This document shows, piece by piece, positions 1 to 5,954 of a stretch of DNA of 12,391 bases. Both the position numbers and the translations under genes were made by a program. The notes under the pieces were generated by a model, which worked only from the letters and a program-made list of their open reading frames with translations, searched no databases and was not told the DNA's origin. Origin of the DNA: an uncultured bacterium (lineage in GTDB: Bacteria; Bacteroidota; Bacteroidia; Bacteroidales; Muribaculaceae); the NCBI GenBank assembly GCA_905214715.1, contig CAJMMT010000030.1, forward strand, positions 1-12,391. The letters are read 5' to 3'. How positions within the stretch are numbered: position 1 is the stretch's first letter; every line of letters begins with the position of its first letter.

Positions 1-37
1 TAATGCACAATTGATATTCATATTCATTTATGCTTAT

Positions 38-880
38 TCAACTATTACAGTCCTTCCACAAACTTGTAATAGGATTTGTATTTTTGAATATTCCGTCAAT
101 GCCAGAATATTCTCCTCTCATCGCAAGTTCAGCCTGTTTAGGCATAATTCTGGCGTTTTTGAACAAGTGATTGAGGACATCTACCTGATTATAGAGTAGA
201 ATGGTTCTATCAGTTGGCTGGATAAATCTATCCTTGCAAGTCCTTATCGTATCAACGAAAGCATCATAATTTTTGCCATCGAAACCCCATTGTGCTTGTA
301 GAAGGAAAGCCCAAATCCTTCTATTGGGTATTTGATCGATTATTTTTGTTAGATAAGGACGCATATCTATCTGCCCAGAAATATGCATCTCTTTTGGAGA
401 CAACGGTTTGAAGAAGTGTTCGCCTGGGGCTTCTAGAATATGGGCTACAAGACGACCATTTTCGTAGATCTTCACCATTAGAAACTCATCGTCTTTTGTG
501 CTTGGAAGAGCAATTCTTGTATTCAGATGCTTCTCAAACTGATTGCATAGTTCAACATATGAATCACCTGATTTGAACGTGCGATCTGCTGCTACAGTCA
601 ACCCTTTTACTTTCCTTAGATATCGAGCTAATCGTACTAGTGTCATGGACTTCCCGGAGGCTGGGGTACCAAACAGGATTATTACTGGGGCTTGTCTATC
701 ACCAATTCTAATTGTATTTGAAGGCTGATACGCATTGTTATCAATATCAGACGCGTCTGATGTATCCTGCGTCTCAACAGAATCCCCTACATTGTCTGTA
801 GACATTGACTCCTCATTTACTCCTTGATTGGTATTATTATCGGAGGAAGTTCCTTCCAAATCGAAATTATAATCTGCCAT
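38..880 (-). CDS. P-loop GTPase-like protein, accessory
   Basis: A 280-residue protein with a nucleotide-binding fold of the GTPase type. Residues 1-60 are rich in Asp, Ser, Asn and Thr, probably disordered. The P-loop (G1) is GTPASGKS at 71-78 after a hydrophobic strand. A G3-like motif, EAPGE, lies at 150-154, and a G4-like NQVD at 231-234 after the strand TILLY. The spacing G1, about 75 residues to G3, about 80 to G4, fits a TRAFAC-type GTPase. The G4 motif has NQ in place of NK, so guanine specificity is likely but not certain. The chain stops only about 46 residues after G4, with no clear G5 strand, so the protein may be truncated (see findings). The gene starts 15 bases after the membrane-protein gene and is probably co-transcribed with it. 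By analogy with GTPase-centred conflict systems described in Bacteroidota, a membrane-associated switch is possible. That role is inference, and the exact family was not recognised. Confidence 0.8.
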   Translation of the reverse strand: MADYNFDLEGTSSDNNTNQGVNEESMSTDNVGDSVETQDTSDASDIDNNAYQPSNTIRIGDRQAPVIILFGTPASGKSMTLVRLARYLRKVKGLTVAADRTFKSGDSYVELCNQFEKHLNTRIALPSTKDDEFLMVKIYENGRLVAHILEAPGEHFFKPLSPKEMHISGQIDMRPYLTKIIDQIPNRRIWAFLLQAQWGFDGKNYDAFVDTIRTCKDRFIQPTDRTILLYNQVDVLNHLFKNARIMPKQAELAMRGEYSGIDGIFKNTNPITSLWKDCNS

Positions 881-895
881 ATCTTGTTAGTCGTT

Positions 896-1933
896 TTACT
901 TCATGAATGCAATATCAAAGAATATAAAAGCTGCAACGTCAACCAAAATTGAAAGGATGACATAATACCAGAATGAACCGGGATATTTCCCTTTAAGAAA
1001 ATCGACGAAGAATACGTCGATGACTGAAGACATTCGCTTGGTTCTTGTTTCTGCATTTTCTTTAGTATAAACCTCTTCATCATCTGAACTCTTGTCAAAC
1101 TGGATGAAGGTTTTATTAGTTGAAACGATATTATATCCGTCTTTAAGCTCCTTTTCACACTGACGAATTTCTGCCTCAGTAAGACTTGTAGATGCGATGT
1201 GGTCTTGTATTGAATCATTAAGAGCAGCCAAACGTCTCTTCTGTTTTTTTGCAGCTTGTACGGATTGTTCAGATATTGTGTGGGTCCTTAAAGCATGGGA
1301 TAACGCTTTGTTGATTTCAACTTGATATCCATTCAAAATAGTGGGATCTTGACTATTATATCGAGGATCTTGCTGGATTGATGAATTTAGCGTCTTATTT
1401 ATGATTTCGAGATGCTCACCAATTTTTTTTCCATTACCTCTCTTATAGGGTGCCTCATCTCCATTGAATTGAGCAACAATGTGACGACGCTGTTCTTCAA
1501 CTGCGTCTTTCATTTTCTTTCCGTCTTCATCGAGTACAACTGTCGATGACGTACCCAAATCTACGACCTGTTGAAGATATTTATTTGTTGTCTCGATATC
1601 TTTTGAAATGGTGGATCCTATCTTATCGTTGTAGAAGAACGTATGGGTATTTGTGGGCATACTCATTGTTAGCCAGAAGAAAATAACGAGGAATACGCCA
1701 CCCCAAAGTTTCCCTTTGCGATTTTCGACAAATCCGTTAGACATCAGTGAATCAGCAATTAGTTTTGTGCCGATTGATGCCACGATAAAGAATGCGATGG
1801 TTATACCCCAAACGAGAATCTCGGGCCAACCGGCAGGCAGAAGCATGTATAAGGATTTCTCCGTTGCCCAACAACTTATACCTGCAAGGATCAAGAAAGC
1901 GATAAGCGATCCGATTACTCTAAACTTGCTCAT
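896..1933 (-). CDS. Four-helix membrane protein paired with GTPase
   Basis: A 345-residue protein, not assigned to a known family. Visible hydrophobic helices are at about 5-25, 37-58, 76-92 and 320-342. The first three form an N-terminal membrane module. Residues 93-318 form a long soluble domain rich in charged and polar residues, with probable coiled-coil stretches around 140-180 and 205-265 (for example AAKKQKRRLAALNDSIQDH). The fourth helix closes the protein near its C-terminus. The soluble domain lies between helices 3 and 4, so its side of the membrane depends on topology; positive charges after helix 2 (ENRKGK) suggest that loop is cytoplasmic, which would put the 93-318 domain outside. 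It is the first gene of a two-gene unit with the downstream GTPase (15-base gap). A role as membrane partner or sensor for the GTPase is inference from operon structure only. Confidence 0.75.
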   Translation of the reverse strand: MSKFRVIGSLIAFLILAGISCWATEKSLYMLLPAGWPEILVWGITIAFFIVASIGTKLIADSLMSNGFVENRKGKLWGGVFLVIFFWLTMSMPTNTHTFFYNDKIGSTISKDIETTNKYLQQVVDLGTSSTVVLDEDGKKMKDAVEEQRRHIVAQFNGDEAPYKRGNGKKIGEHLEIINKTLNSSIQQDPRYNSQDPTILNGYQVEINKALSHALRTHTISEQSVQAAKKQKRRLAALNDSIQDHIASTSLTEAEIRQCEKELKDGYNIVSTNKTFIQFDKSSDDEEVYTKENAETRTKRMSSVIDVFFVDFLKGKYPGSFWYYVILSILVDVAAFIFFDIAFMK

Positions 1934-2141
1934 TCTGCGATGTGATAATATGGTTTATATATTGTTTATTTTAAATCTCAGGCAAGGTTCTCTAAGTAAG
2001 AGATTTTACATCGTGATAATATAATGAATAACAGTATTTTGCATATAAACATCCTCAGTTTTTACTAAACACAACAAAAAAAGCGTGAACAAAACGATAG
2101 AAAAGTTGTTATCAGATGCTCTCTATATCAAAGTTTTTTTA
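1934..2141. other. AT-rich spacer upstream of GTPase operon
   Basis: No gene is seen here. It should contain the promoter of the leftward membrane-protein/GTPase unit, but no convincing TAnnTTTG box was found on the minus strand. It holds short repeats that recur in the region to its right: TCTCTAAGTA at 1989-1998 is inverted relative to TACTTAGAGA at 2170-2179, and AAACATCC at 2047-2054 is inverted relative to GGATGTTT at 2183-2190. TTTACTAAACA near 2061 resembles TTTGCTAAACA near 2188 in direct orientation. Such short repeated sites near an integrase gene could be recombinase arm-binding sites, but this is a guess. Confidence 0.4.
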
Positions 2142-2142
2142 G

Positions 2143-2150
2143 TATCTTTG
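2143..2150 (+). promoter_or_regulatory. Rightward -7 box TATCTTTG
   Basis: TATCTTTG matches the Bacteroidota primary sigma factor -7 consensus TAnnTTTG exactly. No good -33 TTTG was found at the usual distance. It points toward a short region ending in a strong terminator at 2204-2240 rather than toward a plus-strand protein gene. With one base added on each side it reads GTATCTTTGC, which also fits the attachment core GTAnnTTTGC known from CTnDOT-type elements, so its role may be recombination rather than transcription. Confidence 0.45.
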
Positions 2151-2156
2151 CAGTTG

Positions 2157-2240
2157 GGGAAGACTCTTTTACTTAGAGATTTGGATGTTTGCTAAACAAG
2201 AAGGCCTCAGAACCACGTGGTACTGAGGCAATAATTTTTT
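2157..2240 (+). ncRNA. Candidate small RNA next to integrase gene
   Basis: A TATCTTTG box would start transcription at about 2157, and a strong hairpin with a six-T run ends at 2240. This predicts an untranslated transcript of about 84 bases. No open reading frame of useful size lies inside it. The RNA would sit beyond the 3' end of the integrase gene on the opposite strand and stop 46 bases before it. Small RNAs are known in Bacteroidota integrative elements (RteR of CTnDOT), but no sequence relation to RteR is claimed. The start point is estimated from the box. Confidence 0.4.
2204..2240 (+). terminator. Intrinsic terminator with near-perfect palindrome
   Basis: GCCTCAG at 2204-2210 pairs with CTGAGGC at 2223-2229, and between them ACCACGTGGT at 2212-2221 is itself palindromic. 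Only one A-A pair (2211/2222) is unmatched. The hairpin is followed by AATAATTTTTT, giving the U-tract on the plus strand. On the minus strand the same hairpin lies 57 bases past the integrase stop codon but lacks a clean T-run, so it may serve that gene only weakly. Confidence 0.7.
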
Positions 2241-2286
2241 AGGGCGATGGCGATGTTTAGGAAGCTATTCAATATAACCATATGGC

Positions 2287-3492
2287 TTATTTGAGGGACT
2301 TCAGGATGATGGAGTTGGCTTTGTCAACGACGGAGGTGTCGAGGCTGGCGAGGTAGATTTGGGTGGTTGCCTCGCTGTCATGGCCCATGCCCTCTGAGAT
2401 TACTGACAATGGGATGCCTTTGGCTTTGGCTGCGGAGGCCCAGCTATGACGGGCGACATAGAGGGTCAAAGGGATTGTTACTCCGACCATTGCGGCGATT
2501 CGTTTCAGGTTGTGGTTGATGTTGTAGCCGGTATTGCGGTAGGTGCATCGCTCGTTGACTCCGGAAATACGGATGACAGGAAGGAGGTAGTCGCTTTTGT
2601 TCTCGGGGTATTTGTCGAGTATCATCTGCATCTCCTTTGTCCATTCGATAATCAGTTGCTGACCGGTCTTGCGGCGTCGGTAGGTGATGTAACCGCTTTT
2701 CCGGTCTGACTTTTTCAGAAAAGCCATGTCTATGAAGCTCATTCCTCTGAGATAAAAACTCATAAGGAACATATCGCGGGCATAGTCAAGTGCCGGATTC
2801 AGAGACAAGTCCAACGCCTTGATTTTCTTAATAACCGTCAACGGCAAAGCACGTTTGACCGTCTTGTCAACCCCGGTATAGACATGACGGAACGGATTCC
2901 GGTTTTCAACGATGTCATCCTCGACGGCACGATTATAGACGGCCCGGAGAACGCGGGTGTAGAATGATATGGTGTTTGGAGCCACTCCTCTGTTCTTGTG
3001 CCATGCCTCGTACCCTTCCATAGTTTCCGAGGTAATGCAGTCGAGCATTATGTCCTCATCCTCTCGGAACTTCTTGAAGCTGTTGAGTGTGGATTTGTAG
3101 GTCTCGGAAGTCCGTATCTTGCCGTTATGTTTAAGTTTGGCGATGATGCTCTCCATGTAGTTGAACAAGGAGTATTCATGCGCATAACGGTTGAACTCGT
3201 CTATTACATCGTCTGCAGTATATATCAGACCGTTGGCATCCAGTTTGCGGTCAATCTTCGTCAACCGTTCAATGTCCCAGCGGATACGCTCACGGATGGA
3301 GAGGATAAACGATTTACGCTCGCTTCCAAGTGTGGTCTTTATCATCGAGCGGCGTTCATCCCATTCAGCCGGATAGACTTTGTAGTTGGTCGGAATCTGT
3401 CTCACTTTCCTCTCTTGGATAATCTGATAATAGATTGTACCCTCGTGATCAGCTACAGTCGAGGGGCGGAACTTTACTTTTATCGAAGCCAT
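2287..3492 (-). CDS. Tyrosine recombinase/integrase
   Basis: A 401-residue site-specific recombinase of the phage-integrase family, of the type found in Bacteroidota conjugative and mobilizable elements. Residues 1-95 form the arm-binding N-terminal region, about 105-200 the SAM-like core-binding domain, and about 215-395 the catalytic domain. Catalytic residues are visible: Arg249 in YLRGMSFIDM, Lys275 in RRRKTG, Arg348 in LYVARHSWAS, His371 in GMGHDSEAT, and the nucleophile Tyr380 in TTQIYLASLD. The box II position that is usually His in HxxR is Tyr345, a common substitution in this branch. All key residues are present and the length is normal, so it is probably active. It catalyses strand exchange at the attachment site of the element that carries it. 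The start is the ATG at 3490-3492. A near-match -7 box (TACTTTCG, one mismatch) lies at 3542-3549 on the minus strand. Confidence 0.93.
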   Translation of the reverse strand: MASIKVKFRPSTVADHEGTIYYQIIQERKVRQIPTNYKVYPAEWDERRSMIKTTLGSERKSFILSIRERIRWDIERLTKIDRKLDANGLIYTADDVIDEFNRYAHEYSLFNYMESIIAKLKHNGKIRTSETYKSTLNSFKKFREDEDIMLDCITSETMEGYEAWHKNRGVAPNTISFYTRVLRAVYNRAVEDDIVENRNPFRHVYTGVDKTVKRALPLTVIKKIKALDLSLNPALDYARDMFLMSFYLRGMSFIDMAFLKKSDRKSGYITYRRRKTGQQLIIEWTKEMQMILDKYPENKSDYLLPVIRISGVNERCTYRNTGYNINHNLKRIAAMVGVTIPLTLYVARHSWASAAKAKGIPLSVISEGMGHDSEATTQIYLASLDTSVVDKANSIILKSLK

Positions 3493-3603
3493 TTTGATTT
3501 TCTGTTGATTTATCTACAAGATACAGCAAGTGGACACACTTCGAAAGTACAACCGTCCGCGATGAGGCGAATTGACACAGTTCCATTTTGGAAATTTCAA
3601 CTA

Positions 3604-3646
3604 TAAAAAATGCAGAGGGCTGTGTCAAAACGATATGACACAGCCC
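3604..3646 (-). terminator. Terminator of the secreted-protein gene
   Basis: GGGCTGTGTCA at 3617-3627 and TGACACAGCCC at 3636-3646 form a perfect 11-bp stem with an 8-base loop. Read leftward, the hairpin is followed within a few bases by a six-T run (complement of AAAAAA at 3605-3610). It lies about 50 bases beyond the stop codon of the secreted-protein gene at 3695, so it ends that transcript and separates it from the integrase region. Confidence 0.75.
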
Positions 3647-3694
3647 CTAATCACTTATGCGGATTGTCGCGAAATCCGGTATGGTAAGGATTTC

Positions 3695-5041
3695 CTACTT
3701 AAGAATTTTCGTAACCTGCGTTCCCTGCTTGCGGATATAGATACCGGGAACCAAATCGCCCTGCACACGTACTCCCTGGATGTTGAAATACTCGACGGGA
3801 GCCGTTGAATCCGCCACAGAAGTGGCCTTGATACCGGCAACATCAGTATAATCCTCAAACCTGATCTGCATAACGTTCTCAAACACATCCTCGTCAGGAT
3901 TGTATTCCGTCATAGTGAAAAGGTCTGGATATCCGTATTCCGGATTCGACTCTATCTCACCTTTCATCCAGCCTACAGTGTAGATTTCTTCATCTCCTTC
4001 CGCCTCACCGGCATAGATTTCAGTTTCCAGACCATATTCATTTATACGGTAGCGTTCCACAGAGGTAAACGAATAGTCCTCCTCTCCTTCCTCACGATAT
4101 ACCTCAGTCTGCGAATAATCGTAACTTCCGTAATCGTCAAGCACAGTCAATGTCACCTCAAGTTCACCCATGCTATATTCAAGTCTGGATTTGAAAGAGC
4201 CTTTGTCATCAGGATATTCCACCGTTACGTAATTCTCGCCATCAGCGTCCATAACTATGCATGAGGCAATTCCGTTCTCAATCGTAGTGGTGTCATCTCC
4301 AGACATTATCTGGCCGTTGGTGTGATGCCATACTATATCCTTATATTCCATCTCGGGCTGCCATACAAAGTTATCCTCATCGTCTATGGTCAGCACATAG
4401 GTGATTATTCTCGTCGCCTTATTGTCAGGTCCGTACTCGACAGTCATTTTTTGCGACTCCTCATAGTTACCCATAAACAGGGTTCTTATCACAACCTCGG
4501 TCACATTCCCCTCGGCATTTCTTGTCACGTCGCGGCGGTAACAGTTGCCCGCTTCCTGCCATGCGTCATCCATCCAGATAGATTCCGTATTGGAAATGAT
4601 GCATGAATGCACTACAGGGTCATACTGACGGACCGCGTTGGTATAATTCTCGAAAACCGAACCATCGCCGGAAATCTTTACCAACTTTGATAAAGGCATG
4701 CCATACTCATCATATTCATACGTCGTGAGATTGACATCCTCACCGACCAACGATACGATCTTGTCCGTAAGGATTCGCCCCTCATTGTCGTAAGTTGTGA
4801 GATATTTGGAATTCTCTTCCCATATCTCTTCATCGGGATTCCATTCGGAAACGAACTGGGTGGCCGGACGCCAAAGAACATTTTTGGCCTCTGTCCGCCA
4901 ACCTGTCTCTTTCTTGAAGGACTTTCTCAATTCGGTCTTTCGTGTATTCTTTGATTTGGAAAGAAACGCCGGCGCGGATGGCATGGCCATTATACTTCCT
5001 GCGGTCAGAACCGCGATACTCAGAGTGTAGATTTTTCTCAT
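3695..5041 (-). CDS. Secreted protein with T9SS-like C-terminus
   Basis: A protein of 448 residues from the chosen start. The frame is open further to an ATG at 5080, but the start at 5041 places a typical signal peptide (MRKIYTLSIAVLTAGSIMA) exactly at the N-terminus, and the longer version would overlap an inverted repeat at 5059-5082. The mature part is acidic, beta-rich and built of irregular repeats of the type TYDNEGR, YEYDEYG and VEYGPDN, reminiscent of YD-repeat or DUF3836-like Bacteroidales surface proteins. The last 33 residues (VEYFNIQGVRV, then GIYIRKQGTQVTKIL) match the short C-terminal motif common on Bacteroidales exported proteins, related to type IX sorting signals. It is thus likely exported and surface-bound or released. 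No enzymatic motif is seen and the ligand is unknown. It is monocistronic, with its own terminator. Confidence 0.85.
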   Translation of the reverse strand: MRKIYTLSIAVLTAGSIMAMPSAPAFLSKSKNTRKTELRKSFKKETGWRTEAKNVLWRPATQFVSEWNPDEEIWEENSKYLTTYDNEGRILTDKIVSLVGEDVNLTTYEYDEYGMPLSKLVKISGDGSVFENYTNAVRQYDPVVHSCIISNTESIWMDDAWQEAGNCYRRDVTRNAEGNVTEVVIRTLFMGNYEESQKMTVEYGPDNKATRIITYVLTIDDEDNFVWQPEMEYKDIVWHHTNGQIMSGDDTTTIENGIASCIVMDADGENYVTVEYPDDKGSFKSRLEYSMGELEVTLTVLDDYGSYDYSQTEVYREEGEEDYSFTSVERYRINEYGLETEIYAGEAEGDEEIYTVGWMKGEIESNPEYGYPDLFTMTEYNPDEDVFENVMQIRFEDYTDVAGIKATSVADSTAPVEYFNIQGVRVQGDLVPGIYIRKQGTQVTKILK

Positions 5042-5058
5042 AAAAACAGTTTTTAAGC

Positions 5059-5082
5059 AAGTGTTCAAGTTTCTGAACACTT
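5059..5082. promoter_or_regulatory. Inverted repeat before secreted-protein start
   Basis: AAGTGTTCA at 5059-5067 and TGAACACTT at 5074-5082 form a perfect 9-bp inverted repeat with a 6-base loop, 17 bases upstream of the chosen ATG. It could be an operator or a leader hairpin for the secreted-protein gene. Which of these it is cannot be told from sequence. Confidence 0.4.
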
Positions 5083-5105
5083 ACTATCGGTTAAATTTGA
5101 ATACT

Positions 5106-5289
5106 TAAGTGTCTTTTAAAAATTATTAATATGTTCAATGCCTTTGTGGTCAACGCATCTTTGGAGTCTTTTTGGCGCTTTCCGTCAAGTCTCGTCAGTC
5201 GCTTAGCCCGCTAAGCTCCTTCCTCAACTTACGCAAATCCCTCAAAAATACTCGCAAATATGCATTAACTAATTTTTAAAAGACACTTA
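5106..5289 (-). repeat. Structured repeat element 1 (inverted orientation)
   Basis: A 184-base noncoding element. The arms TAAGTGTCTTTTAAAAATTA (5106-5125) and its exact reverse complement (5270-5289) pair perfectly over 20 bp and can extend five more pairs past a one-base bulge. Inside, on the minus strand, is a core shared with element 3: TTTTTGAG, then AAGTTGAGGA, a hairpin GCTTAG-CGGG-CTAAGC (5201-5216), then CTTGACGGAA and GCCAAAAAGAC (5163-5190). No coding potential is seen. It lies in the probable leader or promoter region of the secreted-protein gene. Confidence 0.8.
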
Positions 5290-5385
5290 CATATTGTTCA
5301 AGTAAAGTTAATTAAATAATTTTGATTATCAATAGCGAAACGACAACTCTTTTCGGTTAAACACGCCAAAATGTATATATCTCAA

Positions 5386-5393
5386 CAAAAATA
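5386..5393 (-). promoter_or_regulatory. Possible leftward -7 box TATTTTTG
   Basis: On the minus strand this reads TATTTTTG, fitting TAnnTTTG. It is the only full match found between the two divergent genes in the leftward direction. If used, the secreted-protein mRNA would have a leader of about 340 bases containing repeat element 1. In such AT-rich DNA the match may be chance, and no -33 motif was seen. Confidence 0.25.
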
Positions 5394-5395
5394 TC

Positions 5396-5525
5396 AAGTA
5401 GCTGCGAAGAATAAATGCACACATGAGAGGAGATTGTTTTTGAAACTTGCGGAAGCAGCCAAAAAGAAGCCCTCTCATATGTGAAATTCAAAAAACATAT
5501 TAACATTTATTCTTCGTAACTACTT
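5396..5525 (+). repeat. Structured repeat element 2 (short form)
   Basis: A 130-base noncoding element. The outer arms at 5396-5417 and 5504-5525 are 22 bases and match at 20 positions (shared part GCGAAGAATAAATG, with CG-AAGAATAAATG conserved). A second nested inverted repeat, CACACATGAGAGG (5418-5430) against CCTCTCATATGTG (5471-5483), matches at 12 of 13. The centre holds CTTGCGGAAGCAGCCAAAAA (5446-5465), the same core as elements 1 and 3, on the plus strand. The CGGG-loop hairpin of the other two elements is missing, so this is a shortened member. Confidence 0.75.
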
Positions 5526-5532
5526 ATCTTTG
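5525..5532 (+). promoter_or_regulatory. Possible -7 box TATCTTTG (upstream)
   Basis: TATCTTTG begins at the last base of the right arm of repeat element 2 and points toward the AEC transporter. It fits TAnnTTTG exactly but lacks a clear -33 element. It is a candidate distal promoter of the transporter gene. Confidence 0.3.
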
Positions 5533-5615
5533 ACAAGTATCTCAAACGAGATATATTATCCTATTTCCCGACACCGGAAACAACTCCATGCAGCCAATTA
5601 ATCGTATATGTATAG

Positions 5616-5623
5616 TATCTTTG
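5616..5623 (+). promoter_or_regulatory. Possible -7 box TATCTTTG for AEC transporter
   Basis: An exact TAnnTTTG match facing the transporter, 331 bases before its start codon. If used, the whole of repeat element 3 lies in the 5' leader of the transporter mRNA. No -33 motif was identified. Confidence 0.35.
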
Positions 5624-5722
5624 TAAATAAATAGCTACGAATGATAAATGTCAATATGTTTTTTAGGATTTCACATATGAGTCTGTATCATGCCACCATT
5701 TACGCAGTGCCGGCACGTTACC

Positions 5723-5923
5723 TAAGAGAATGTTTGGATTTAACTTCCATTCACGCGAAGAGGATTTTTTGAGATGTTTCCGCAAGTTGAGGAGGGCGCG
5801 GTGCGGGCACCGTAACCGACGAAATCTTGGCGCAAACAGCCAAAAAAGACCTTCGGGGGGATGGAAAGAATTTCCAAGTAATCTCTCAATTATAAATTCG
5901 TGTTAAATTCAAACATTCTCTTA
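5723..5923 (+). repeat. Structured repeat element 3 (full form)
   Basis: A 201-base noncoding element. The arms at 5723-5744 (TAAGAGAATGTTTGGATTTA plus AC) and 5902-5923 are 22 bases and match at 21, the single difference being a G-T wobble. The core on the plus strand runs TTTTTTGAG, CCGCAAGTTGAGGA, a hairpin CGGTG-CGGG-CACCG (about 5799-5812), then CTTGGCGCAAACAGCC and AAAAAAGACC. It aligns along its length with the core of element 1 read on the minus strand, although the arms are unrelated. It ends 31 bases before the transporter start codon. Confidence 0.8.
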
Positions 5924-5954
5924 ACCCCGTTACGCTGATAATAACCTTACTGTC

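Noticed and set aside
1989..2179. Invertible promoter segment beside the integrase
   Set aside because: The inverted repeats found (1989-2002/2164-2179 and 2047-2054/2183-2190) are short, imperfect and not nested, so they do not frame one invertible segment.
5707..5716. Palindrome GTGCCGGCAC as an operator
   Set aside because: A single 10-base palindrome with no second copy or promoter overlap; it could be chance.
5677..5772. Small plus-strand frame of 31 codons overlapping repeat element 3
   Set aside because: It runs through the arm of a noncoding repeat, has no recognisable start signal and no known likeness.
5106..5923. CRISPR array or insertion sequences
   Set aside because: The three units differ in length, orientation and ends, have no regular spacers, and no cas gene or transposase is present.
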